The notes: generated by a model not told the origin, from the letters alone. Counted from the stretch's first letter, positions 1 through 6,225 are shown. The stretch is DNA of 8,474 bases from Lachnospiraceae bacterium UBA6998 (GCA_002448395.1 DJXS01000087.1:1-8474); one strand, 5' to 3'. Translations and numbers: made by a program.

Positions 1-39
1 TTAATCAAGTTGTCGGGGGTTCGATCCCCCCATGTCTCA
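1..39 (+). tRNA. tRNA, 3' part only, probably tRNA-Lys
   Basis: The window opens inside a tRNA. Visible parts are the last two anticodon bases (TT at 1-2), the 3' half of the anticodon stem (TCAAG, 5-9), a five-base variable loop, the T arm (GGGGG stem, TTCGATC loop, CCCCC stem, 15-31), the 3' acceptor strand ATGTCTC (32-38) and the discriminator A at 39. No CCA is encoded. The anticodon ends in TT, so it is Lys (TTT/CTT) or Asn (GTT). The A-A-T-C run after the anticodon fits Lys better from what I remember of clostridial tRNAs. The 5' half lies outside the window. Confidence 0.85.
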
Positions 40-51
40 TTACTAACTCTT

Positions 52-81
52 CAGCCGATCTGTCGATTGCGGCTGTTTTTT
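52..81 (+). terminator. Intrinsic terminator of the first tRNA unit
   Basis: CAGCCG (52-57) pairs with CGGCTG (70-75). An inner ATC/GAT extends the stem past a two-base TG bulge, with TGTC as the loop. Six T residues follow directly at 76-81. It lies 12 bases after the tRNA end and closes that transcript. Confidence 0.8.
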
Positions 82-149
82 GTTATTTACGGGAATGTCG
101 GTCATTTCAACACTGTTTTGGCCTATATCGTTTCCACTTTTTTTCATCT

Positions 150-231
150 GCGGATATGGCGAAACTGGCAGACGCGCCAGATTTAGGTTCTGGTGGGACC
201 CCCCGTGCAGGTTCGAGTCCTGTTATCCGCA
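150..231 (+). tRNA. tRNA-Leu (anticodon UAG)
   Basis: This is a complete class II tRNA. The acceptor strand GCGGATA (150-156) pairs with TATCCGC (224-230), with discriminator A at 231. The anticodon stem CCAGA/TCTGG (177-181/189-193) encloses the loop TTTAGGT with anticodon TAG at 184-186, which reads CUA-type leucine codons. A long variable arm follows (TGGGACCCCCCGT region), as expected for Leu. The T arm is GCAGG-TTCGAGT-CCTGT. CCA is not encoded. It has its own terminator just downstream. I could not assign a convincing promoter in 82-149, so it may be transcribed by read-through from the upstream tRNA. Confidence 0.97.
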
Positions 232-237
232 CTACCG

Positions 238-269
238 ACCGGCAGGAGCTGTCTCCTGCCGGTTCTTTT
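238..269 (+). terminator. Intrinsic terminator of tRNA-Leu
   Basis: A perfect 11-bp stem, ACCGGCAGGAG (238-248) with CTCCTGCCGGT (253-263), has a CTGT loop and is followed by TCTTTT. It starts seven bases after the tRNA-Leu discriminator base. Confidence 0.88.
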
Positions 270-294
270 GCATTTTCGTAATATTTCCGGAATT

Positions 295-326
295 ACTTAA
301 AAGTTTCGAGCGGATTTTCCGCCGAA
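295..326 (-). terminator. Probable intrinsic terminator of the LacI-family gene
   Basis: Read on the minus strand, TTCG + GCGGA pairs with TCCGC + CGAA around an AAA loop, with a single bulged T (305-326). ACTTTTAAG follows. The hairpin begins one base after the stop codon of the regulator. The U-run is short (four), so confidence is moderate. Confidence 0.5.
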
Positions 327-327
327 G

Positions 328-1344
328 TCATTCGCCTGCACTCATCCTTCCTCTGAGATCATTCACAGTCTCTCCGACAGTGATCCTGCCTCCGAGCGAG
401 ACCCTCTCTCCGACGTCCGTCTCCGGGTGTTCCAGAATATGGACAATCCTGCGCACCGCCTCTCTCCCCAGCTCTGAGGGCGCGTTTGACACGCCGGTGA
501 TTCTTCCGTCTTCAATGCCCGGTTCTTCCTGCCCTGTCTGAAGAACGACTGCCGAGATATCTTCCGGTATCCTCAATCCGTCCTTCTCCCATTTTCTGAT
601 TCCCAGGACAGCTTCCGGATGAGATGTAAAGATCACGCATGTGGCTCCCGACTCTTCGCAAAAATCCATCACATTTTCCGTTGACATCACTGAGAGCTCC
701 GCCCCAAGACAATCCATTTCAAGCTTCTGTGCCTCTTCCCTGAGTATGGAGGCATACTTTTTGTACTCGATGCTCTGATCGCCCGGAAAAACCACGATCC
801 GATGCCCCCTCTCCCTGAGGTAACTCATTATGAGAGCAGCGTTTTTCCTGAAATCCCTGCAGATACTGGTATGTCCGGTCACTTCATTTTCCACGCTGAT
901 CAGCGGGATACCGCTTTCCAGAAGTTCCGCGAAACGCCCCTTATAGAGATCCTCTCTGCTTGCCAGAAGGCAGATTCCGTCAACTTTGCGGGCTGTCACC
1001 CTTCCTATCCAGCTCATCTCCTGTTCCGCGGAATCCTCTCCCATAATGACAAGGTCCCTGCGGCACTCAGCTGCTTCTCCCGCCATACCGCACAGCATTT
1101 CCCTATAGTATGGCGACTTAACAAGATCTGATGATCCCGGCGCCAGGATTCCGATCGTTCCTGACATTCTCTGTATCGCCCGCGGTCCTCTTCTCCCCTC
1201 TCTGTACTTGTAATCCAGTTCCTCTGCTGTTCTTAATACCTTCTTTCTTGTCTCTTCGCTGATGTCCGGATATCCTTTCAACGCCTTACTGACTGTCGAA
1301 ATTGATAGTCCCAGCACCGCTGATATATCCTTTTGATATGCCAT
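328..1344 (-). CDS. LacI/GalR-family transcriptional regulator
   Basis: A 338-residue protein, a normal length for LacI/GalR. Residues about 5-24 form the N-terminal helix-turn-helix (DISAVLGLSISTVSKALKG), followed by the family's recognisable segment PDISEETRKKVLRTAEELDY (about 26-45) and a hinge to about residue 60. From about 62 (GTIGILAPG) to the end is a periplasmic-binding-protein-like ligand and dimerisation domain, with strand-like segments near VDGICLLAS, HRIVVFPGD and ISAVVLQTG. The ATG start is supported by GGGAGG eight bases upstream. It stands alone between tRNA-Leu and tRNA-Arg on the opposite strand, with no sugar-transport or glycosidase genes beside it, so its target is unknown. 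It may control itself or a distant locus. Family assignment is firm; the effector cannot be read from sequence. Confidence 0.93.
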   Translation of the reverse strand: MAYQKDISAVLGLSISTVSKALKGYPDISEETRKKVLRTAEELDYKYREGRRGPRAIQRMSGTIGILAPGSSDLVKSPYYREMLCGMAGEAAECRRDLVIMGEDSAEQEMSWIGRVTARKVDGICLLASREDLYKGRFAELLESGIPLISVENEVTGHTSICRDFRKNAALIMSYLRERGHRIVVFPGDQSIEYKKYASILREEAQKLEMDCLGAELSVMSTENVMDFCEESGATCVIFTSHPEAVLGIRKWEKDGLRIPEDISAVVLQTGQEEPGIEDGRITGVSNAPSELGREAVRRIVHILEHPETDVGERVSLGGRITVGETVNDLRGRMSAGE

Positions 1345-1664
1345 ATTAGTTTCCTCCCTGCATTTATCCTATCTGTCGCAGGGAAATAACCGCAAGTTTT
1401 TTCTTTCTTCCCGGATCGCTCCATCGTTGTCAAAATATAGTTTTTCGCAAATTATCGTAGAATCACGAAATATTTTCATTAAAATGCGCTGATTATCGAT
1501 AAGGGAACTATTATCATTCACAATTCCATATTTTCCTTCGAAAGCGCCTGCGAAATGTTTCAAATTCAGCCCTTATCGCCATTATTGGTAAATGTTATTC
1601 CGACAATTGGCCTTCCACTGTCTTCTCCAGCCTCTGCTGCCGCTCAAATTTTTTAAATTAATTG
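1345..1664. other. Gene-free AT-rich intergenic region upstream of the LacI-family gene
   Basis: About 320 bases between the divergent LacI-type gene and the tRNA-Arg promoter. I see no convincing gene. It holds a perfect 10-bp palindrome TTATCGATAA (1493-1502), whose CGATAAGGG arm (1497-1505) recurs inverted as CCCTTATCG at 1570-1578. A TTGACA occurs on the minus strand (about 1428-1433) but has no good -10 at the right spacing. The regulator's promoter is therefore unresolved. The palindrome and inverted copies are candidates for autoregulatory operators. Confidence 0.45.
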
Positions 1665-1693
1665 TTGACAAAATCCTCTATTTCTTATAGAAT
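1665..1693 (+). promoter_or_regulatory. Sigma-A-type promoter of tRNA-Arg
   Basis: Consensus -35 TTGACA (1665-1670), exactly 17 bases of spacer, then -10 TAGAAT (1688-1693). The mature tRNA starts 12 bases after the -10, giving a very short leader. Confidence 0.88.
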
Positions 1694-1704
1694 ACTTGTG
1701 TTGC

Positions 1705-1778
1705 GTAAGTGTAGCTCAGCTGGATAGAGCGTCTGGCTACGGACCAGAAGGTCGCGAGTTCGAATCTTGTCACTTACA
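1705..1778 (+). tRNA. tRNA-Arg (anticodon ACG)
   Basis: A complete 74-base tRNA. GTAAGTG (1705-1711) pairs with CACTTAC (1771-1777), discriminator A at 1778, no encoded CCA. The D arm is GCTC-AGCTGGATA-GAGC. The anticodon stem TCTGG/CCAGA carries loop CTACGGA with ACG at 1739-1741. The T arm is GCGAG-TTCGAAT-CTTGT with two G-T pairs. ACG is the arginine anticodon normally deaminated to ICG by TadA to read CGU/CGC/CGA. Confidence 0.97.
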
Positions 1779-1785
1779 TGCGCAG

Positions 1786-1813
1786 TGCTCCGTCGATAGA
1801 CGGAGCATTTTTT
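1786..1813 (+). terminator. Intrinsic terminator of tRNA-Arg
   Basis: TGCTCCGTC (1786-1794) pairs perfectly with GACGGAGCA (1799-1807) around a GATA loop, followed by TTTTTT (1808-1813). Confidence 0.9.
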
Positions 1814-1836
1814 ATGTTCGGGTTTGACACACATAG

Positions 1837-1870
1837 AAAAAAGTCCCTCCGGAAAACCGGGGGGACTTTT
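1837..1870 (-). terminator. Intrinsic terminator of the surface-protein remnant
   Basis: AAAAGTCCCTCCGG (1839-1852) pairs with CCGGGGGGACTTTT (1857-1870) around an AAAA loop, with one wobble pair. Read on the minus strand the 3' arm runs into TTTTTTC, so it closes the gene ending at 1880. It also has a T-run on the plus side, so it could act in both directions and back up the tRNA-Arg terminator. Confidence 0.85.
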
Positions 1871-1879
1871 CATTACTTT

Positions 1880-2611
1880 TTACTTTTCAATGGTCCGGCG
1901 TCTGTAAACAGCTCCGGCCAGCGCAGCACCTGATAAAGCGAGAATCAGCAGCCAAAGCAGCAGATTTGACTCGTCTCCTGTATTGCCCGACTTATTCTTT
2001 GAAGAACTTGTGCCCGACTTGGACCCGCCCGATGAAGCGGAAGAAGACGACTTGGAAGTACTTCCGTTCTTCTTGCTTTCATCCTTCTTAACCTCATCCT
2101 GCGGCTCCGCTTTTGACTCAGGTTCCGCCACTGTAAATACCGCTGTCGCAGTACCATTGCCCGAAACGATCGACAGAGTATGCTCGCCCGCAGCAAGTGT
2201 TCCGAGAAGCTCCGCGGAAAGCGTCACATGTGTGCTTCCCTCGGAGACCACAGGCTCTTCCATCTTCCCTCCGTCAAGCACAGCCTCTCTGAACCACTTA
2301 AACGGAGCATCGGAAACAATGTCAAATCCTTCCCTGCTGTCCGTGGTCCACTTCGTGCCGTCTCCCTCGATGATCTCCGGCGCCGTGACGGTGATCTTGA
2401 AGTCTGCAGCCACATATCCTTCTGCTTCCACTGTCAGCACATACTCTCCGTCTCCGGAGAAAATGTAATCTCCATTTGTATCTTTCGCATTCAGATCAAT
2501 CGCGCCCGCTTCACCCTTTTCGGGATCTGTGTTGATGATCGGAACAGCTTTAGCATTTCTGGAATCCCTGCAAAGGTCTTGTAATGTATACTTCCTTCTC
2601 GTCCGTAACAA
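1880..2611 (-). pseudogene. C-terminal part of a cell-surface protein, 5'-truncated, with wall/membrane anchor
   Basis: The open frame gives up to 243 residues. A repeat-type extracellular domain comes first (about 25-75: AIDLNAKDTNGDYIF...YVLTVEAEGY). A second follows (about 86-160: KWTTDSREGFDIVSDAPFKW...LAAGEHTLSIVSGNGTATAVFTV), of a kind I recognise in clostridial surface proteins but cannot name with certainty. Then come a charged segment, a low-complexity Ser/Gly/Lys linker (about 178-212), NTGDESN, a hydrophobic stretch LLLWLLILALSGAALAGAV and a basic tail YRRRTIEK. That end resembles a degenerate sortase or membrane anchor. There is no signal peptide, no ribosome binding site, and the only early start is a TTG inside the apbE remnant in another frame, 62 bases before the apbE stop. 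It is therefore most likely the 3' piece of a longer surface protein. A translationally coupled small gene is less likely. Confidence 0.6.
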
Positions 2612-3249
2612 GGATCATATCAAAATCACCGCTGCGTGTCTGCCAGTATTGAACCGCGCCGTCTAAGCCTGACACATAGCACGCTGTAGAGAGTGCATCC
2701 GCCAGCATGCCGTTTTTACTCACGATCGTCGCAGATGAAATCCCGCTCTGCGCCGGATAGCCGCTCTTCGGATCGAGAATGTGACGGTAAACAGTTCCGT
2801 TCTCATCCGTAAAATAGCGTTCATAGGCGCCGGATGTGATGACCGCGCAGTCCTTTGCGCTCAGAACTCCCAAAAGAGCATTGCTGTCCTGCCCGGCAAA
2901 GGGATCCCGGATCCCGCAGCGCCATAGAGAGCCGTCAGGCTTCGTTTGGTAAAGCTGAACATTGCCTCCAAGAGATACCATAGCCGAGCGCAATTGATAT
3001 TTTGCAAAGATCTCCATCAATCGGTCGGACGTATATCCTTTGGCGATCCATTGCGAAAATATCACGAGATGCAGATAATACAGTCTCGTCAGGCTTTGCG
3101 TTCTCAGAAGGTCCCGATTCTTTTCTCGTCTCCTCCTGCGCAGAAGGAGATTGTGCGCTGCCGGACAGCGAATCTGAACTGATATCCCGGGAACAGCCGG
3201 AAAAAATCAGTGTCATCCCGAAAAAAAGACAGAGGATATATTTGTTCAT
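2550..3249 (-). pseudogene. apbE: ApbE-family FAD:protein FMN transferase lipoprotein, disrupted by internal deletion and frameshift
   Basis: ApbE enzymes covalently attach FMN to threonines of exported redox proteins such as Rnf/Nqr subunits and FMN-binding-domain proteins. The N-terminal piece starts at ATG 3247-3249, preceded by AAGGGG ten bases upstream. It has a lipoprotein signal MNKYILCLFFGMTLIFSGC (lipidated Cys19), a Ser/Glu-rich tether, then IFAMD, the usual start of the ApbE fold. The next codons shift frame directly to WIAKGYTSDRLMEIF, which normally lies well over 100 residues further on. The rest follows in the new frame: MVSLGGNVQLY, VITSGAYERYF, HILDPKSGYPA and MLADALSTACYVSGL (the metal-binding loop), ending at 2550. 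Total coding length is about 233 codons, against roughly 340-350 for intact relatives as I recall them. The flavin-binding front half is gone and the halves are out of frame, so no active enzyme is expected. Confidence 0.85.
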
Positions 3250-3338
3250 GAGTCTTAAGCCCCTTTTCGTTTCCCGCAAAGTTTTGAGGATTGTATAAAA
3301 ACATTTCGGCAACTTGGTTAGCCATTTATAACACGGTT

Positions 3339-3367
3339 AGTTTATATTAACTTCCCATGGTTGTCAA
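3339..3367 (-). promoter_or_regulatory. Probable promoter of the apbE remnant
   Basis: On the minus strand, TTGACA (3362-3367) is followed after 17 bases by TAAACT (3339-3344), a 4/6 match to the -10 consensus. It lies about 90 bases before the ATG of the lipoprotein piece. Another TATAAA-like stretch nearby has no matching -35. Confidence 0.45.
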
Positions 3368-3370
3368 TGC

Positions 3371-3427
3371 AGAAAACGGCATCCGCAGCGAAATAAACTG
3401 CCATCCGCACAAAAAAGAAAACGGCAT
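3371..3427. repeat. Short direct repeats AGAAAACGGCAT and CATCCGCA
   Basis: AGAAAACGGCAT occurs identically at 3371-3382 and 3416-3427; the second copy forms the edge of the thiolase terminator stem. CATCCGCA occurs at 3380-3387 and 3402-3409. They sit directly upstream of the -35 of the apbE promoter. They could be regulator half-sites or a by-product of terminator duplication. Confidence 0.5.
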
Positions 3428-3455
3428 AACCAGATTTTGCTCTGGTTATGCCGTT
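3411..3455 (-). terminator. Intrinsic terminator of the thiolase unit
   Basis: A perfect 15-bp stem, AACGGCATAACCAGA (3420-3434) with TCTGGTTATGCCGTT (3441-3455), has a 6-base loop. Read on the minus strand it is followed by TTCTTTTTTG. It ends the transcript about 130 bases after the stop of thiolase copy 1. Confidence 0.88.
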
Positions 3456-3495
3456 ATTATCATGAATTCAAGGCTCTCTAAGCGAACCGCTGCGC

Positions 3496-3540
3496 CTCGT
3501 GCGGGTTGTATGTAAGGCAGCATCTTCCTTTCCGCACGAG
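3496..3540 (-). repeat. Long-loop inverted repeat in the 3' untranslated region of the thiolase unit
   Basis: CTCGTGCGG (3496-3504) and CCGCACGAG (3532-3540) are perfect inverted copies. The 27-base interior also contains AAGG/CCTT that could extend the structure. There is no U-run, so this is not a terminator. It lies between the thiolase stop codon and the real terminator. Confidence 0.55.
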
Positions 3541-3584
3541 TGTTCAATAATAAGCCCTATAAGGGAAACAAAACTGTAACAGGA

Positions 3585-4769
3585 TCAGTCTCTCTCTACG
3601 ATCGCCGCGCAGCCCATGCCGCCGCCTACGCAAAGGGTTGCGAGACCCTTCTTGGCGTCTCTCTTCTGCATCTCATAGAGAAGAGTGACAAGGATACGTG
3701 TTCCGGAGCATCCTACGGGATGGCCGAGCGCGATGGCGCCGCCGTTGACGTTGAGCTTGTCCATATCGAAGCCGAGGTCGTGTCCGACTGCTACAGACTG
3801 TGCCGCGAAAGCTTCATTTGCCTCGATCAGGTCGAAATCGCCGATCGTGTAGCCACACTTCTCCATAGTCTTGCGGGTAGCCGCCACAGGGCCGATGCCC
3901 ATGATGCGGGGCTCTACGCCTGCCAGCTCGCCGGCGACCCATGTAGCCATAGGCTTAACGCCGAGCTCCTTGGCCTTCTCTTCGCTCATCACGATGATTG
4001 CTGCCGCCGCATCGTTGATACCGGAGGAGTTAGCTGCTGTGACAACGCCGTCTTTCTTGAAAGCAGGGCGAAGCTTCGCGATGGACTCCTTGGTCGTGCC
4101 GGGACGAGGGCCTTCGTCGGTGTCTACGATAACGGTTTTCTTCTTGGACTTCACTTCCACAGGGAAGATCTCATCCTTAAATTTGCCTTCCTCGATGGCC
4201 TTGGAAGCCTTCTGCTGGGACCATGCCGCGAACTCGTCGAGCTGCTCTCTTGTAAGTCCCCACTCCTCAGCGATATTCTCAGCTGTGATACCCATGTGAT
4301 AGCCGCCGAAAGCGTCTGTAAGGGCGTCTCTGATCATGGAATCCTCGAGTACGGCGTTACCCATGCGATAGCCGAAACGGCCCTGCTGCACAAGATAAGG
4401 AGCTCTGGACATGCTCTCCATACCGCCTGCTACGACGATGTCGGCGTTGCCGTTCTCGATAAGCTTGGCAGCCAGGTTTACGCAGTGAAGTCCGGATCCG
4501 CAGAGAACGTTGATGGTGATAGCGGGAACTTCTACAGGAATGCCTGCGTTGATGGCAGCCTGTCTTGCGGGGTTCTGTCCGAGACCTGCCTGGATAACGT
4601 TGCCCATATAGACCTCATCGACCTGCTCGGGCTTAACGCCTGCTCTCTTAAGAGCTTCCTTGATCGCCAAAGCGCCCAGATCGGGAGCCGGAATGGAGCT
4701 GAGCTGTCCGCCCATTGTTCCGATCGCTGTTCTGCAGGCACCTGCCAGGACTACTTTTCTCTTGCTCAT
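3585..4769 (-). CDS. thlA: Acetyl-CoA C-acetyltransferase (thiolase), copy 1
   Basis: A cytosolic enzyme condensing two acetyl-CoA to acetoacetyl-CoA, the first committed step towards butyrate. The 394 residues are full length for the family. Cys90 in NVLCGSG is the acyl-accepting nucleophile. NEAFA (318-322), His350 in ALGHPVG and Cys380 in TLCVGGGMG complete the thiolase active site. The ATG start is fixed by AGGAGG nine bases upstream. It lies 87 bases behind a close paralogue (4857-6035) that it matches at about three quarters of positions by eye, and probably shares its transcript. Small differences include [10 protein letters not shown] here against [10 protein letters not shown] in the partner. 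Codon use is strongly biased, suggesting high expression. The symbol follows clostridial usage; it could equally be called atoB. Confidence 0.96.
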   Translation of the reverse strand: MSKRKVVLAGACRTAIGTMGGQLSSIPAPDLGALAIKEALKRAGVKPEQVDEVYMGNVIQAGLGQNPARQAAINAGIPVEVPAITINVLCGSGLHCVNLAAKLIENGNADIVVAGGMESMSRAPYLVQQGRFGYRMGNAVLEDSMIRDALTDAFGGYHMGITAENIAEEWGLTREQLDEFAAWSQQKASKAIEEGKFKDEIFPVEVKSKKKTVIVDTDEGPRPGTTKESIAKLRPAFKKDGVVTAANSSGINDAAAAIIVMSEEKAKELGVKPMATWVAGELAGVEPRIMGIGPVAATRKTMEKCGYTIGDFDLIEANEAFAAQSVAVGHDLGFDMDKLNVNGGAIALGHPVGCSGTRILVTLLYEMQKRDAKKGLATLCVGGGMGCAAIVERD

Positions 4770-4803
4770 GGATTTCTTCCTCCTGAAATGTGATTATTCA
4801 AAG

Positions 4804-4834
4804 ACCGCCCCAGGATTTTATGTCCAGGGGCGGT
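4804..4834 (-). repeat. Intercistronic hairpin between the two thiolase genes
   Basis: ACCGCCCC (4804-4811) pairs with GGGGCGGT (4827-4834). After one A-A mismatch, GGA/TCC extends the stem around a seven-base loop. On the minus strand only TCTTTGAAT follows, so there is no real U-run. I read it as a transcript-processing, stabilising or partial-attenuation element. It is not a full terminator, because no promoter is apparent before copy 1. Confidence 0.65.
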
Positions 4835-4856
4835 ATTTACAGTCTTTACAAAGTTA

Positions 4857-6035
4857 TCAGTCTCTCTCTACGATGGTAGCGCAGCCCATGCCGCCGCCGA
4901 TGCACAGAGTAGCAAGGCCCCTCTTGGCATCTCTCTTGACCATCTCGTGAAGGAGAGTTACAAGGATACGGCATCCGGAAGCTCCTACGGGGTGTCCGAG
5001 AGCGATCGCGCCGCCGTTGACATTGAGTTTGGAAAGATCGAAGCCGAGTTCTTTTCCTACTGCTACGGACTGAGCCGCGAATGCTTCGTTTGCTTCATAC
5101 AGATCAAACTGGTCGATCGTAAGGCCGGTTCTTGCAAGAACCTTCTTGGTAGCTGCAACAGGTCCAACACCCATGATGGAGGGATCTACGCCGCCGAGCG
5201 CGCCTGCTACCCATGTTGCCATAGGGGTAACACCCAGCTCTTTCGCCTTCTCTTCGCTCATGACTACGACACAAGCCGCGCCGTCGTTAATTCCGGAAGC
5301 ATTGCCTGCTGTTGTAACGCCGCCGGCATTGATTGTGCGAAGTTTAGCAAGACCTTCGGGAGTTGTGCCGGGACGAGGGCCCTCGTCAGTGTCAACGATG
5401 ACAGTCTGCTTCTTCATCTTGACTTCTACAGGAACGATCTCATCCTTGAACTTGCCGGCTTCCATAGCTGCACATGCCTTATTCTGGCTGTTTGCCGCGA
5501 ATACGTCGAGTTCTTCTCTTGTAAGGCCCCACTGCTCTGCTACGTTGTCAGCGGTCTTGATCATGTGATAGTCGTTGAATGCATCCCAAAGAGCATCCTT
5601 GATCATGGTGTCAACCAGAACGCCGTTGTTCATTCTGTAACCATAACGGCCCTGCATAACTGCATAAGGAGCGAGGGACATGTTCTCCATGCCGCCTGCG
5701 ATAACGATATCAGCAGTACCTGCGATGATCTTCTCAGCCGCCATATTGACGCAGTTCAGACCGGAACCGCATACTACGTTGATGGTGACTGCGGGAACTT
5801 CTACAGGAAGACCTGCGCCAATGGAAGCCTGTCTTGCCACGTTCTGGCCCTGGCCTGCCTGGATAACACAGCCCATGAGAACTTCATCAACCTGGTCTGC
5901 AGGAACGCCGGTGCGCTTAAGAGCTTCCTTGATCACGATTGAGCCAAGATCAGCAGCCTTAACTGTGCTGAGCTGTCCGCCCATCTTGCCGATTGCCGTA
6001 CGGCATGCGCCCGCCAAAACAACTTTCTTTGCCAT
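4857..6035 (-). CDS. Acetyl-CoA C-acetyltransferase (thiolase), copy 2, promoter-proximal
   Basis: This 392-residue thiolase carries its catalytic residues at the classic biosynthetic-thiolase positions: Cys89 (NVVCGSG), NEAFA 316-320, His348 (ALGHPVG) and Cys378 (TLCIGGGMG). It makes acetoacetyl-CoA from acetyl-CoA, or acts in reverse. The ATG is preceded by GGAGG six bases upstream. It is the first gene of a two-thiolase unit with its own strong promoter (6141-6169) and an approximately 100-base structured leader. The arrangement suggests a recent tandem duplication kept either for dosage or for a shift in acyl-chain preference. The two proteins differ in loops such as [11 protein letters not shown] here replaced by [11 protein letters not shown], but catalytic residues are intact in both. 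Which copy is the main acetoacetyl-CoA enzyme cannot be told from sequence. Confidence 0.96.
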   Translation of the reverse strand: MAKKVVLAGACRTAIGKMGGQLSTVKAADLGSIVIKEALKRTGVPADQVDEVLMGCVIQAGQGQNVARQASIGAGLPVEVPAVTINVVCGSGLNCVNMAAEKIIAGTADIVIAGGMENMSLAPYAVMQGRYGYRMNNGVLVDTMIKDALWDAFNDYHMIKTADNVAEQWGLTREELDVFAANSQNKACAAMEAGKFKDEIVPVEVKMKKQTVIVDTDEGPRPGTTPEGLAKLRTINAGGVTTAGNASGINDGAACVVVMSEEKAKELGVTPMATWVAGALGGVDPSIMGVGPVAATKKVLARTGLTIDQFDLYEANEAFAAQSVAVGKELGFDLSKLNVNGGAIALGHPVGASGCRILVTLLHEMVKRDAKRGLATLCIGGGMGCATIVERD

Positions 6036-6054
6036 TTCTTTCCTCCAATTTTCC

Positions 6055-6138
6055 TTAAATAATATGTTTCACTCCTTGCTCCGGTGAAAGCCGCAAACAC
6101 GAAATATGCGTCCATACACGGCTTTTTTATCACCTTAT
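6055..6138 (-). promoter_or_regulatory. Structured 5' leader of the thiolase unit
   Basis: On the minus strand, GGTG and AAAGCCG near the 5' end can pair with CGGCTTT and CACC further on, with a bulge on the 5' side. The loop contains a small TATG-GACG-CATA hairpin. It matches no riboswitch class I know. The ribosome binding site lies outside the main stem, so control by sequestration is not obvious. Confidence 0.4.
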
Positions 6139-6140
6139 CT

Positions 6141-6169
6141 ATTATATCACAGCAAAATCTAATTGTGAA
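6141..6169 (-). promoter_or_regulatory. Sigma-A-type promoter of the thiolase pair
   Basis: On the minus strand, -35 TTCACA (6164-6169, 5/6), a 17-base spacer and a perfect -10 TATAAT (6141-6146) preceded by TGA, giving an extended -10. It lies about 105 bases before the ATG of thiolase copy 2. Confidence 0.85.
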
Positions 6170-6180
6170 TAAAATATCAA
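6163..6180. promoter_or_regulatory. Candidate Rex operator over the thiolase promoter
   Basis: TTGTGAATAAAATATCAA matches 11 of the 14 fixed positions of the clostridial Rex consensus TTGTTAA-N4-TTAACAA. It covers the whole -35 element, where binding would block RNA polymerase. Rex is the NADH/NAD+-sensing repressor known to control thl and other butyrate genes in clostridia. The match and position are seen directly; function is inferred. Confidence 0.5.
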
Positions 6181-6196
6181 TATTTTTATATTATTT

Positions 6197-6225
6197 CAGA
6201 GCCCCGAAAAAACATTTGGGGCCTG
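6197..6225 (-). repeat. Second hairpin downstream of etfA
   Basis: CAG + GCCCC pairs with GGGGC + CTG (6197-6205 with 6218-6225, one bulged A) around a 12-base loop. On the minus strand it is followed by AAATAATAT, with no U-run. It may cooperate with the hairpin at 6250-6281 to end or trim the etfBA transcript. Confidence 0.45.

Noticed and set aside
80..541. 153-codon plus-strand frame across tRNA-Leu
   Set aside because: It reads through a complete tRNA and its terminator, then antisense to the regulator gene.
1369..1563. 64-codon minus-strand frame upstream of the LacI-family gene
   Set aside because: It starts at TTG without a ribosome binding site, lies in AT-rich regulatory DNA and shows no family resemblance.
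1..1813. Mobile element or prophage integration at the tRNA genes
   Set aside because: No integrase, transposase, terminal repeats or duplicated tRNA ends are visible; the tRNAs are intact with normal terminators.
1685..1873. 62-codon minus-strand frame over tRNA-Arg
   Set aside because: It is the antisense of a clear tRNA and its terminators, a common false gene.
3104..3325. 73-codon minus-strand frame overlapping the start of the apbE remnant
   Set aside because: It has no ribosome binding site, overlaps the lipoprotein frame and shows no recognisable features.
5933..6133. GTG-started minus-strand frame in the thiolase leader, considered as a leader peptide
   Set aside because: It runs well into the thiolase gene in another frame. 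A GG precedes the GTG, but the start is too close to the expected transcription start to leave room for a normal ribosome binding site.
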